Shown here in pieces: positions 17,935-26,974 of a DNA stretch of 64,000 nucleotides. This stretch comes from CBDFKB01 sp965248715 (GTDB taxonomy: Bacteria; Pseudomonadota; Alphaproteobacteria; Rhizobiales; Rhizobiaceae): NCBI GenBank assembly GCA_965248715.1, contig CBDFKB010000008.1, forward strand, positions 744,001 to 808,000, in the 5' to 3' direction. The notes beneath the pieces were generated by a model that saw nothing but the letters and a program-made list of their open reading frames with translations, ran no database searches and was not told the origin of the DNA. The position numbers and the translations under genes were made by a program. Each line of letters begins with the position of its first letter. The stretch's first letter is position 1.

Positions 17935-18969
17935 CTAGTCTGCCGGAGGCCAGATGCGTGGCCATTGCGTGTCATAATCACCGTCGCAATCCGGCTTGAA
18001 CCGGGATTCAACCAGCACGAAACCGGGTTCATAATCCTCTCCGACCCAGCGCCAAGTGTCCATGCTGCCGCAATCGCCAAGCCCTCGTCCCTTGAAAAAT
18101 GCCGACAATTCCGACTTTGCGTCGTCCCAATATACGTTATACGCTGTCGACATGGTACCCGGCCCAGCGTCGGTCATGACCGGCAAATCCACCCGATCGG
18201 CAAGATTGCCGTCGGACAGATGGCGAAATATGATGCTTGGCAGATTGTAGGCGCCGGGCAGGCCACAAGGCAGGGCGTACAGGGCGGAGCCATCGCCCAA
18301 TTCCACCACAAAGCCGGGATAGCTGTTGAGCACATCGGTTTCGTCATCGTCGCATTCATGGATGCCGGATGACCACAGTTTCAAAACCGAATTCGGGACC
18401 TCGGTGGAATTGATCAATTCGCGCACCCTGGTTGCCGCATCACGCGCCGGCAGATTGCCGGCTTTATACATTGCATCGACCCGATCGATTCGTCCCTGCA
18501 CCTCGTCGGTAAACAGCAAAATGGCAGCAATCCCGGAGAGCGAGATCGCGGCCTCCACCGGGCCGGTTTCGGTGACCGCCGACAAATGCATGATCTTGCC
18601 TGCTTTCATCGCCCCGATCAGGCGGTTGGCGATCGCATCATCATGGAAGGTCCAACCCGATTGGGAAGATTGCGCAGTTGCTGCCGGCAACTCGATACGG
18701 GTGTTTTGGTCGGGTATCTGGAGAACCACCAAAGAGTTCGGGCTCAACTGTTGCGCCGTGTTGAGTTGCAGCACCACCGGTGCGTTTGCTTTTGGTCCGC
18801 GTTGCAATCCAAGGGAATATATTGCTTCCGCGCTAACATCGACATTGAGCGTGCAGGTCAAACTATATTCGCACCAAACCGACCAGTCGCGCACCTGCTT
18901 GTAGGGCTCGGCCGATGCTTTAAATGCCAAGCCGACAAGAACAATAATCCACAATGATATTCGAAACAT
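17935..18969 (-). CDS. DUF1176 domain secreted protein
   Basis: 344 residues with an N-terminal signal peptide (MFRISLWIIVLVGLAFKASA, cleavage probable after Ala20). The C-terminal region shows the features of DUF1176: a GRGLGDCGS segment, a WRW motif, FVLVESRFKPDCDG and a final WP-W pattern. Six or more cysteines suggest disulfides in the periplasm. No activity is known for the family. The region between the gene and the convergent IS630 relic is only 12 bp. Confidence 0.8.
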   Translation of the reverse strand: MFRISLWIIVLVGLAFKASAEPYKQVRDWSVWCEYSLTCTLNVDVSAEAIYSLGLQRGPKANAPVVLQLNTAQQLSPNSLVVLQIPDQNTRIELPAATAQSSQSGWTFHDDAIANRLIGAMKAGKIMHLSAVTETGPVEAAISLSGIAAILLFTDEVQGRIDRVDAMYKAGNLPARDAATRVRELINSTEVPNSVLKLWSSGIHECDDDETDVLNSYPGFVVELGDGSALYALPCGLPGAYNLPSIIFRHLSDGNLADRVDLPVMTDAGPGTMSTAYNVYWDDAKSELSAFFKGRGLGDCGSMDTWRWVGEDYEPGFVLVESRFKPDCDGDYDTQWPRIWPPAD

Positions 18970-19063
18970 TGCATTTCTCCTGACCTGAGATCGCCAACAT
19001 CAGGTATATACCTGCTGTGCCAGCAATATTTGCAAGGCCATCACCAAATCAGAATTCTGTACA

Positions 19064-19089
19064 ACCAAACAGAATTGATTCCATTTGGT
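19064..19089. promoter_or_regulatory. 26-bp near-palindromic motif upstream of the SDR gene
   Basis: Second copy of the motif at 7935-7960. It is self-complementary at most positions between CCAAA and TTTGG, with a GATTC (GANTC) site. It ends 66 bp upstream of the SDR start codon. Confidence 0.4.
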
Positions 19090-19155
19090 GACGAAGCGCC
19101 TTACGGTAAAACTCCTGGTCCACATCTACAACGCCGATTTTTGGTCCCATTGATT

Positions 19156-19923
19156 ATGGCAAACCGCGAATTTTATTCTGTTTTGATTACCGGTGCGTCG
19201 AGCGGCATTGGTGCCGCCTTGGCGCTTGCCTATTCGGCGCCCGGCCAGCACCTGTTCCTGATTGGCCGCGACCGTGATCGCCTCGATGAAGTGGCGCGAT
19301 TGTGTCGCGACAAGGGGGCAATTGCCAAAGATCAGGTAATCGACATTCGCGACACTGCGGCGATGGCCAATTTCTTTACCGAGGCCGATCAAATCGCGCC
19401 GCTCGACCTGGTGATCGCCAATGCGGCGATTGCTGGTGGCGGTGGCGAAGCGAGCGGGTTCGAAGACCAGTCGCGGGAAATTTTTGAGGTCAACGTCAAC
19501 GGTCTGCTCAATACGGTATTTCCGGCGATCGAGGCCATGGTGCCGCGCGGTTCCGGCCAGATTGCCATCGTTGCCTCGCTGCTTTCGTTCAATGGTTTTC
19601 AAAGCGCGCCGGCCTATTCGGCCAGTAAGTCGGTCGCGCGCACCTTGGGCGAGGGGTTGCGTGCGAGATTTTACAAACAGGGCATCGGGGTAAGCGTGGT
19701 TTGCCCGGGCTACGTCCACTCGCGCATGTCCCATGGTAATCCTTATCCGATGCCGTTCATCATGACTGCCGACAAGGCGGCACAGATCTTTGTGCGCGGC
19801 ATTGCCCGAAACAAGGCGCGGATCGCATTTCCATGGCCGTTGGCGTTCGCGGTCCGGTTACTATCGATGATGCCGGCCGGGGTGTTTCATTGGATTACCC
19901 GTGATCTGCCCCGCAAAGAATAA
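19156..19923 (+). CDS. Short-chain dehydrogenase/reductase (SDR)
   Basis: 255 residues from ATG at 19156 (MANREFYSVLITGASSGIG). The cofactor motif TGASSGIG is at residues 12-19; IANAAIAG replaces the usual NNAG; the active-site pattern is YSASK near residue 155. The C-terminal hydrophobic segment (WPLAFAVRLLSMMPAGVF) is unusual for soluble SDRs and resembles SDRs linked to lipid or polysaccharide metabolism, possibly membrane-associated. Substrate unknown. The frame extends upstream to 19030 through the repeated motif, without conservation. Confidence 0.85.
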   Translation: MANREFYSVLITGASSGIGAALALAYSAPGQHLFLIGRDRDRLDEVARLCRDKGAIAKDQVIDIRDTAAMANFFTEADQIAPLDLVIANAAIAGGGGEASGFEDQSREIFEVNVNGLLNTVFPAIEAMVPRGSGQIAIVASLLSFNGFQSAPAYSASKSVARTLGEGLRARFYKQGIGVSVVCPGYVHSRMSHGNPYPMPFIMTADKAAQIFVRGIARNKARIAFPWPLAFAVRLLSMMPAGVFHWITRDLPRKE

Positions 19924-20241
19924 TTATACCAAGGGAAGCTAATTGTGCGCTCTCAACAGGTTGTTCATTGGGGGCTTTTCTTGAAGATTGAAGTACGGTG
20001 ATACCCAGACATTTTGGCTCCATCAACTCCCCATCCTATCGGTGATAACGTTGCGGTCTTGGCGCGCCAAAACCTCCGGAAAATGAAGCTCGAAGCAAAG
20101 GTCTGACAAATGTGTATTTTGATACACAACAAAGTCTGGATTGATAGGCAACGGTTGAGTTGGCCACAACCCTGCCTTAAACTGTCCCTAGGCTGGGCCA
20201 CGGGACTTTTCAGTGATCAGATCGGTCAAAGGGAGGCTTAC

Positions 20242-20559
20242 ATGTCAATAATCAGCAGAAATTCTTTCAAAGCACTCGCATTAGCACTGGCAGGTGCGGT
20301 CGCGATTTCGTTTGCATCCGCGCAAACCGCAGAAGCCAGACATGGCAGGCATATCGCGATCGGCATTGGCGCTGCGGCGCTGGCATATTATGTGTACAAA
20401 AATAACAAGCGCCATCGCGGCCATAGTCGCCACCATAATGTGCGCAAACGCCACCATAGCCGTCACCACTATCGCTACAATAGACGCGGGCATCATCGCT
20501 ATCATCGCTCGCGCCATATTGGCCGCTTTTATTTTGGCGGCCACGGTCACTTGCATTAG
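20242..20559 (+). CDS. Small secreted His/Arg-rich protein
   Basis: 105 residues from ATG at 20242, preceded by GGGAGG. The N-terminus is a clear signal peptide (ALALALAGAVAISFASAQTAEA, cleavage near residue 31). After a short hydrophobic stretch (AIGIGAAALAYYVY) the rest is composed largely of His, Arg, Lys and Tyr with a Gly/His tail. Histidine-rich basic proteins may bind metals or nucleic acids or coat the envelope; nothing more specific can be said. Not assigned to a known family. Confidence 0.6.
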   Translation: MSIISRNSFKALALALAGAVAISFASAQTAEARHGRHIAIGIGAAALAYYVYKNNKRHRGHSRHHNVRKRHHSRHHYRYNRRGHHRYHRSRHIGRFYFGGHGHLH

Positions 20560-20562
20560 GGC

Positions 20563-20752
20563 CTAGTGGAATGAATTTGACGTTTGGTGCCCATTTGCAG
20601 CTTCGTCGTTTGTCAAATGTCAAATGTCAAATGTCAAATGTCAAATGTCAAAATTCCACTAGATTCAATATCTTGCTAGTGGTTCTTTTGATTCCAAGAT
20701 TTGCAAATCTAAGTGTTGCAACGGGACGCAAATGTTGGAATCGAACCACTAG
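20563..20752. repeat. Interspersed double-hairpin element, copy 2
   Basis: Same two-hairpin structure as 11282-11449 (arms CTAGTGGAAT and CTAGTGGTTC with their complements). Here the heptamer TGTCAAA is repeated six times, making this the longest copy. It abuts another palindrome at 20751-20855. Confidence 0.85.
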
Positions 20753-20855
20753 CGCTTGTCACCAAGCGTAGGATTTGCTTCGTTGCGCTATCTGTTTGTT
20801 TTGTCGCGTATTCTTATCCGAAAACCGCTACACACTTTTCGGGAATACGCTCTAG
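20751..20855. repeat. Rhizobiales-type palindromic element
   Basis: Contains the sequence pattern AAAACCG followed by ACACTTTTCGG and ending CTCTAG, with GCGTATTC/GAATACGC as stem arms, as in intergenic palindromes of Hyphomicrobiales. The 270 bases after it (20856-21124) hold no visible feature beyond the promoter of the next gene. Confidence 0.65.
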
Positions 20856-21124
20856 GCCGAGGAACTGGCGTTTGGACCTAACAATGTCATCCATCAAGTG
20901 ATCCCGTATCGTCGAAATTTGCTCTAAATTGTATGAGATTAACCAACCTGGGCCTTGGTCCAGGTATTGGCTGTATCCGGTCGATAGTATGCGGCTCGCC
21001 GGCTTTTGTCGGTGAACACGAAGTGTTGATCTAACGTATGTGAACCTGCGGTCGCGACAGCGTATATAACCTGTTGATTATCGTGACTGCATGGGCGGAA
21101 CCATAATTTGGCCGGAGAATAAGC

Positions 21125-21676
21125 ATGAAGAAACTGGCTTTTACATTAGCGGCAAGCTTAATTGCGACTGCGGCGTGGTCTGGGCCGTCCTATGCGGCTG
21201 GCGGCGGCTCAAACAGCGGCGGCACGAAGCCGGTCGATTGTGACGACCAAAATAATACTACCACCAAAGAAGATGAGGGTTGCCCGGATACGGACAAGGA
21301 AAGTTCGCTGACCGACCAGGATTCGCTCTTCGAATATGGTCGGGCGCTGGCTTACAATGGCTATCACGACAACGCCATTCGCGTCTTACACCGCGCGCCT
21401 GACGCCAATGATGTTCGCGTGCTCAATATGCTGGGTTATGCGCATCGTAAATCCGGCCGCATTGACGAGGCATTTGAATATTATCGGACCGCAGTCGCCA
21501 TCGACCCGGACTATTCGCTGGTGCGCGAATATCTCGGTGAAGCCTATCTGCAAATTGGTGATTTGGAAGCGGCCCGTGGTCAATTAAGCCAAATAGAGCG
21601 CATTTGCGACGGCAAGAAGTGCGATGAATATTCCAAGCTTGCGACACTGATCATCGGCCACCAAATTACCCGGTAG
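21125..21676 (+). CDS. Secreted TPR-repeat protein
   Basis: 183 residues. A signal peptide (MKKLAFTLAASLIATAAWSG, likely cut near residue 24) is followed by a Gly/Ser/Asn-rich linker with several acidic residues. Two to three tetratricopeptide repeats follow (LFEYGRALAYNGYHDNAIRV; LNMLGYAHRKSGRIDEAFEY; VREYLGEAYLQIGDLEAARG). A C-terminal CDGKKCDEY pair of cysteines could form a disulfide. TPRs mediate protein contacts; here in the periplasm. The partner is unknown. Confidence 0.8.
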   Translation: MKKLAFTLAASLIATAAWSGPSYAAGGGSNSGGTKPVDCDDQNNTTTKEDEGCPDTDKESSLTDQDSLFEYGRALAYNGYHDNAIRVLHRAPDANDVRVLNMLGYAHRKSGRIDEAFEYYRTAVAIDPDYSLVREYLGEAYLQIGDLEAARGQLSQIERICDGKKCDEYSKLATLIIGHQITR

Positions 21677-21725
21677 CCGACATTGCCGAGCCGGCAGACG
21701 ATTTCCGCACCGCAGCGGTAAATTC

Positions 21726-21834
21726 TAGGCCGTGTCACCCAAAAGTGGGTACCGGTTTTGGGTAAAATGACACGCATAAACAAAGAGACAACGCGGCAAA
21801 GCTATTCCAACGCTTGGTGACAAGCGCTAGAGCG
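21726..21834. repeat. Rhizobiales-type palindromic element
   Basis: CGTGTCACCCAAAAGTGGGTACCGG and its pairing partner (GTGTCA/TGACAC; AAAACC core) form a palindrome that ends GCGCTAGAGC. It is nearly the reverse complement of the sequences at 38128-38196 and 54005-54113. Confidence 0.65.
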
Positions 21835-21883
21835 CCGACCCCCGGCGGTTTCCTTTGCCTGCCGCGCGCTTTAAGTATTGCCC

Positions 21884-23482
21884 ATGCACGAACTTTTGAC
21901 CGCATCGCAAATGGCATGGGCCGACCGCCAAGCGATTGCCGGCGGCACGCCGGGCACGATATTGATGGAAAATGCCGGCGCGGCGGTTGCCGGCGCGGCG
22001 TTGGGGTTGGTCAAACCGCGCGCCTTGATCACGGTGCTTGCCGGTACCGGCAATAATGGCGGCGACGGATTTATCGCTGCACGATTGCTGGTAGCGCGTG
22101 GGCACCAGGTGACCGTGGCGTTGTTTGGCGATGCAGCTCGAATATCTGGCGATGCGCGATACGCGCTTGATCTTTGGGATGGACCGGTGGTGCCGGCCGG
22201 CGATGCGGATTTTGGGTCTTGTGATCTGGTGATTGACGCCCTGTTTGGCGCCGGGCTGACCCGAGCGCTTGACCAGCAGTCGGCAGCGCTGGTTATCGCG
22301 GCCAATCAGTGCAGTGCGCCGGTGCTGAGCGTCGATCTGCCGAGCGGCCTTGACGCAGATACCGGCCTTATTGGCGGGCCGGTCATTCAGGCAACCGAAA
22401 CCGTCACGTTTTTCCGCCTCAAGCCGGCGCATGTGTTGATGCCGGGCCGGCGATTGTGCGGCCAGGTAGGTCTCGCCGATATCGGCATTGACAAAGATGT
22501 CCTCAAGACGGTGCGCCCGATCGCGTTTGTCAACCAGCCGCAATTATGGTGCGAGAAACTTCCGCGCGCCGCGCCGCATGGCCACAAATATCATCGCGGC
22601 CACACGGTTGTGGTTTCAGGCGGCAAAGCGAAAACCGGCGCCGCACGACTTGCCGCCGGAGCCGCGCTGCGCTCCGGTAGCGGATTGGTGACCGTGGCCA
22701 GCCCGGCTGATGCAATCCCTGAAAATGCTGCCCATCTGACCGCGATCATGTTGCGCCAGATCGAGGATGGGGATGGGTTGGCCGCAATATTGGACGAGAG
22801 CCGTTTTAACACTGTAGTGCTTGGCCCCGGTCTTGGTGTGGGCAATGCGGCAAAGACGATGACTGAGACGGTTTTGGCCGCTGGTCTGGCGGTAGTGCTT
22901 GACGCCGATTGCCTGACCAGTTTTGCCGATGATCCGGAACAATTGTTCAAGGCAATTGCGGCGGGTGACGGCCAGGTGGTTTTAACCCCACACGCCGGCG
23001 AATTTGCGCGGCTGTTTAGCAATTTCGACCCAGCTAAGATTGGCAAATTGGCTGCCGCGCAACAAGCTGCGGTGTGCAGCGGTGCGGTGATGGTGTTTAA
23101 GGGCCCAGACACGGTGATCGCCGCGCCTAACGGGCAAGCCGCGATCAATGATAGGGCGCCGCCAACCCTTGCCACTGCCGGCACGGGCGATGTGTTGGCC
23201 GGTATCATTGCCGGGTTGTTGGCCCAAGGCATGCCGGCCTTCGAGGCAGCGTGTTGCGGGGTTTGGCTGCACTCACGCGCCGCTTGTCACGCCGGTGCGG
23301 GTATGATCGCCGAAGACCTTTTGCCAGGGTTGCGCCATGCGATTGGTGAATTAGCACCCACAGGCGCGACGACCACCCCCGCGCAAATTGCTAAGGCTGC
23401 CGGGGCCCGGATATTTGGCGGCGATGGCGGTCTTGTTGAAGCAAATGGAATGGTCTATCGCTTGCCGCCACCGGGTCTGTAG
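21884..23482 (+). CDS. nnr: Bifunctional NAD(P)H-hydrate epimerase / ADP-dependent hydrate dehydratase
   Basis: 532 residues from ATG at 21884 (MHELLTASQMAWADRQAIAG). Repairs damaged NAD(P)H hydrates. The N-terminal epimerase domain (YjeF_N) shows ENAGAAVA and GTGNNGGDGFIAARLL. The C-terminal kinase-like dehydratase domain (residues about 230-510) shows GGKAKTGAARLAA, LTPHAGEFARLF and the ATAGTGDVLAGIIAGLLAQG signature. Length is that of full fusions. The last ten bases, including the TAG stop, lie inside the tRNA gene at 23473. Confidence 0.95.
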   Translation: MHELLTASQMAWADRQAIAGGTPGTILMENAGAAVAGAALGLVKPRALITVLAGTGNNGGDGFIAARLLVARGHQVTVALFGDAARISGDARYALDLWDGPVVPAGDADFGSCDLVIDALFGAGLTRALDQQSAALVIAANQCSAPVLSVDLPSGLDADTGLIGGPVIQATETVTFFRLKPAHVLMPGRRLCGQVGLADIGIDKDVLKTVRPIAFVNQPQLWCEKLPRAAPHGHKYHRGHTVVVSGGKAKTGAARLAAGAALRSGSGLVTVASPADAIPENAAHLTAIMLRQIEDGDGLAAILDESRFNTVVLGPGLGVGNAAKTMTETVLAAGLAVVLDADCLTSFADDPEQLFKAIAAGDGQVVLTPHAGEFARLFSNFDPAKIGKLAAAQQAAVCSGAVMVFKGPDTVIAAPNGQAAINDRAPPTLATAGTGDVLAGIIAGLLAQGMPAFEAACCGVWLHSRAACHAGAGMIAEDLLPGLRHAIGELAPTGATTTPAQIAKAAGARIFGGDGGLVEANGMVYRLPPPGL

Positions 23483-23549
23483 CTCAATTGGTTAGAGCCA
23501 GCGGCTCATAACCGCTTGGTTGGGGGTTCGAGTCCCTCCAGACCCACCA
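23473..23549 (+). tRNA. tRNA with CAT anticodon (elongator Met or Ile2)
   Basis: Cloverleaf seen directly: acceptor GGGTCTG (23473-23479) with CAGACCC (23539-23545), D arm GCTC/GAGC, anticodon stem AGCGG/CCGCT around loop CTCATAA (anticodon CAT), T arm GGGGG/CCCTC with TTCGAGT loop, discriminator A and encoded CCA to 23549. CAT is read as methionine, or as isoleucine AUA if modified to lysidine; the sequence alone does not decide. The 5' end overlaps the stop of the upstream gene by 10 bases. The accessory island begins right after the CCA. Confidence 0.93.
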
Positions 23550-23570
23550 TTCCACTTTTCCCCTTTGTAG

Positions 23571-23644
23571 CTGTAGCGTGCTGTAGCGTGCCACCCGGTG
23601 TAGCGTGCCACCGGGTTTTGCAATTTTTGCCACCGGGTTTTGCA
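23571..23644. repeat. Cluster of short direct repeats next to the tRNA
   Basis: CTGTAGCGTG occurs twice in tandem (23571-23590), then GTAGCGTGCCACCGGGTTTT and GCCACCGGGTTTTGCA. A further copy, GTGTGCCACCGGG, stands at about 24252-24264 beyond the IS relic, so the two lie on either side of it. Confidence 0.55.
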
Positions 23645-23820
23645 GCAATCAATTTTTGAATTTACCCCTGCGCACGCGGGTTGAAGGCCCTTCAAACACC
23701 ATTTGAAGTTGCTTTACTGGCCAATATGGGCAGCCTTGAGAGTTCGCCACGCATAAGCTGCAACCAGGCTGACCACCCCATTACCGGCCGCATTGGCTCG
23801 GTCCACCCCACTGGCCACCC

Positions 23821-24242
23821 CTGAAGTGGTCCTGTTTATTCGGACAGTTTTGCGGTTTTGCTAAGGTGTATCTGTTTGGTGTTCATGCGGCGTTTCGTGT
23901 CTGTGGCTCCCCGAAGTATGCTTCGTTCGGTATTTGGTGATGGCCTCATTCAAAGCCTCAATGCAAAAGCTGGCATCCAGGGTGTTTGATAACCGCCATG
24001 TCAGCACCTTACGTGTCGCCCAGTCCATGATTGCCACGAGATGGAGAAAGCCTCGTCGCACAGGGATGTAGGTAATGCTGCTGCACCAGACTTGGTTCGC
24101 ACGAGTGATTGGTAACTTCCGGAGCAAATACGGATAGATCGGATGTTGTGGGTGTTTCTTGCTGGTCGTTGTCATGTGAGTATCCATTCATTGTTGTTGG
24201 ATACACCTTAACTCACTGTCTGGAATTGTAGGACCACTTCAG
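23821..24242 (-). mobile_element. Internally deleted IS3-family element
   Basis: Both ends survive as inverted repeats: CTGAAGTGGTCCT at 23821-23833 and AGGACCACTTCAG at 24230-24242, each followed inward by a GTGTATC/GATACAC match to the IS3 copy at 24917. Only about 95 codons of the transposase core remain (minus strand about 23861-24187, with HPIYPYLLRK and NQVWCSSITYIP), so the element has lost its middle and cannot transpose itself. Related to but not identical with the IS in cmr1. It lies just upstream of cmr1 and may have replaced part of the operon's original promoter region. Confidence 0.8.
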
Positions 24243-24977
24243 TCACTACATAGTGTGCCACCGGGAGAAAAAGGATAAGGCTATAAATTACAATTATCAC
24301 GCAATCGTTGATAATTTAGTTGAGCGAACCGCTGATGGAAGTATTTCGACCAAAATACATAAAGGCCGAATTTGAGATCGTTACTCCCATGTTTTTGGGA
24401 GGCGCTGAACATGAGGCTGGGAGGATCAGAGAAACAAGCGTCAAGGGCGCGCTGGCATTTTGGTGGCGAGCGCTTAATTACGCTGACTTTGTTAAAGAAG
24501 CTGGTAAGGATCAGGATAAAGCGCTGCATAATATGCGCAAGCGCGAAATTGCGCTTTTCGGCGGCGAGACTGAACAGGGAGCGTTTTCGCTTACCGTTGA
24601 GCAGGATGAGCCCAAAATACAAAAAGCGGACAAGGGAAAAATTCTCGGCAATAGCGGCCAATTGTTGGAAGCCCAACCGCTCAGTTGGAATAATCAGGAG
24701 GTAGCGGGAACTATTGGTGTAGGTGCTCGCTATCTGGGATACGGAATCCTTGAAAGTTTTACCCGACGAAAAAATACTAAGGGAGAAAACGAGGGAAATT
24801 GGTGCCCGGATAATATTAAACATTATGCGGGTGAATTGACACGATCATGCCTTATGGCGGGCAATTATTTTACTGTGCAAATTATGTTTCGGGATGAAAA
24901 TGAAAAAGCCATGAGCTGGTCCTAGAAAATCGGACAGCCTGTTAAGGTGTATTTCTTCGACGATGGAGGAATACGAC

Positions 24978-25254
24978 ATGGCGAAACGACGCCGGTTTAC
25001 AGACGAATTTAAGGCCCGAGTAGCGCTGGAAGCGTTGCGGGGTGACAGGACGGTGCAGGAGATCGCATCGAAGCACAAGGTGCATCCCAACCAGGTCTCG
25101 GCGTGGAAGCGCCAGGCAATCGATGGTCTTGGTATTTTCCAAGGGCTCTGGAAAAGATGGTGCCGAGCATGATGCACAAGTTCATGATCTTCACGCCAAG
25201 ATCGGTCAGTTGACAGTGGAACGGGATTTTTTGGCAAAAGGGCTCAAGCAATGA
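24978..25254 (+). pseudogene. IS3 orfA (helix-turn-helix subunit), frameshifted
   Basis: Starts MAKRRRFTDEFKARVALEAL after GGAGG. The helix-turn-helix (TVQEIASKHKVHPNQVSAWK) is intact, but near 25130 the frame shifts: one frame runs to a stop at 25172, while the expected leucine-zipper tail (HDLHAKIGQLTVERDFLAK) continues in another frame to 25254. The length of 277 bases confirms a one-base insertion or two-base deletion. Its stop overlaps the orfB start (ATGA). Confidence 0.8.
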
Positions 25255-26114
25255 GCAGGGCGGAACGCAAGGCGATGGTTGCCCGCGATCACCCTGAACT
25301 CAGCTTGAGCCGTCAATGCCAGCTTGTCCAGGTCAGCCGCTCATCGTTCTATCACAAGCCAAAGGGAGAAAGCGCAGAGACATTGGCGCTGATGCGGCAG
25401 ATCGATGAGCTTTTCATGAAATACCCCTTCTTTGGCAGTCGCCAGATACGGCATCACTTGCGCCGGAGCGGCGTGAAGATTGGCCGTCACCGTGTTCGCA
25501 GATTGATGCGGTTGATGGGGTTGTGTGCGATCTATCAGGCTCCCAACACGTCCAAACCGCACCCGGAGCATCGGATTTATCCATATCTGCTGCGGCGTAT
25601 GGTGATTGACAGGCCCAATCAGGTCTGGTGCAGCGACATCACATATATTCCGATGAGGCGGGGGTTTCTGTACCTGGTGGCAATCATGGACTGGGCAACG
25701 AGAAAAGTGCTGAGCTGGCGGTTGTCAAATACGATGGATGCCAGTTTCTGTGTAGAGGCTCTGGAAGAAGCCATTTCCCGATACGGCAAACCGGAGATAT
25801 TCAACACGGATCAGGGCAGTCAGTTTACAAGTTCCGCCTTTACCGGCGTGTTGCTGGATGCAAAGATCAAAATCTCCATGGATGGACGTGGCCGCTTTCT
25901 GGACAACATCTTCATTGAAAGGCTGTGGAGGTCATTGAAATACGAATGCGTTTACCTGCACGAAATGACCGATGGCTTTGTGGCCAAACGCCATATTAAA
26001 AATTGGCTTGCCTTCTACAACGAAGAACGTCCACACTCGACATTCAACGGTGCAACGCCCGACGAAATCTACGGGTTGAAAAAAGAGAAACAAGACGAGA
26101 AACTGGCAGCATGA
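25251..26114 (+). CDS. IS3-family transposase OrfB
   Basis: 287 residues, intact. The HTH_21-like N-terminal region (YPFFGSRQIRHHLRRSG) is followed by the DDE integrase core: first Asp in VWCSDITYIPM, second in FNTDQGSQFTS, Glu in the RLWRSLKYECVY segment. Normally made as an OrfAB fusion by -1 frameshifting. Here orfA upstream is damaged, so activity is doubtful. It resembles the core left in the element at 23821-24242. Confidence 0.93.
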   Translation: MSRAERKAMVARDHPELSLSRQCQLVQVSRSSFYHKPKGESAETLALMRQIDELFMKYPFFGSRQIRHHLRRSGVKIGRHRVRRLMRLMGLCAIYQAPNTSKPHPEHRIYPYLLRRMVIDRPNQVWCSDITYIPMRRGFLYLVAIMDWATRKVLSWRLSNTMDASFCVEALEEAISRYGKPEIFNTDQGSQFTSSAFTGVLLDAKIKISMDGRGRFLDNIFIERLWRSLKYECVYLHEMTDGFVAKRHIKNWLAFYNEERPHSTFNGATPDEIYGLKKEKQDEKLAA

Positions 26115-26974
26115 TCAGACAACAAAATACACCTTAACAAAGCTGCTAACCTGTCCAACAATCCGGGACCACCTCACCATTCAAGATGAGATTATCCCAT
26201 CACTGAAACTGTTTGGCCTGTTGGGTGATTGGGCGCACGGGTTCGCCGTGGTTGGGGATCAGTGGCGCTCATCGCGCTAAGTTCGAACGGCGTTGAGGGA
26301 TTGTGCGACTGGAATGCGCCGACCACACCCAAGCTGTACAAAGACAAAATCAAATCGACTGTTGGCGCATTGTCGACGAATTCTGGCGAAGATTTCAAAG
26401 TAACTGCTTTTGCGGCGAATTCACAAATCTATACCTGGACTGGTTCCGTCGGTTCGAATGCTTTGTCAGCCCTGGACACAATTGGCCGTGGCTTTTTACG
26501 CTATCGCGCACGTGGTCATGGTCGTGATCAAAAAATTGGTGATCAGCGCGTTGAGGCAAGTTTTATTGACGACCGTGATTGGTTTCACAGAACTAAAGAT
26601 ACCGATCCGAATAGCAAAGAATCAGAAAATTCCATTCCAATGCGTGCAGCATTTGGCTTGCCGCACAATTATCACAAAAAATATGGGGTGATTGCTGCTG
26701 GTGAATTTGACAGAAGAGCAAGTCCACTTCTGTTTCACGTCCATCCAATCGGCAATTGCTATTACCCTGTCGCGTTGTTTCTACCGACCAGATTTCTACC
26801 AAAAAATGAGGCGGCTGTTTGGAAAGACAAGCAGGACGACCAACATAAAGCAAGCAAGAATTATATCTTCAACGCGTCAATCATCGAGGATTATTTAACG
26901 GGAATAATGCACGTTGATTCTGGCACCGGTAAACCTGCATCAACCCCCTATTTCCCGTCCAAAAAGATTTTGTG

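Larger units (their letters stand above)
24917..26171 (+). mobile_element. IS3-family insertion sequence inside cmr1
   Basis: About 1255 bp. Ends pair as TGGTCC at 24917 with GGACCA ending at 26171, with more inner matches (CGGACAG/CTGTCC and TTAAGGTGTATTT/AAATACACCTTAA). It carries overlapping orfA and orfB. orfA has a frameshift, so the copy may be inactive. No unambiguous 3-4-bp target duplication flanks it. Confidence 0.9.

Noticed and set aside
24281..24823. Minus-strand frame of 180 codons opposite cmr1
   Set aside because: Shadow of cmr1; no domain, and the plus frame has clear RAMP motifs.
24913..26175. Target-site duplication for the IS3 in cmr1
   Set aside because: Flanks (GAGC left, CCTC right) do not match; I report no duplication.
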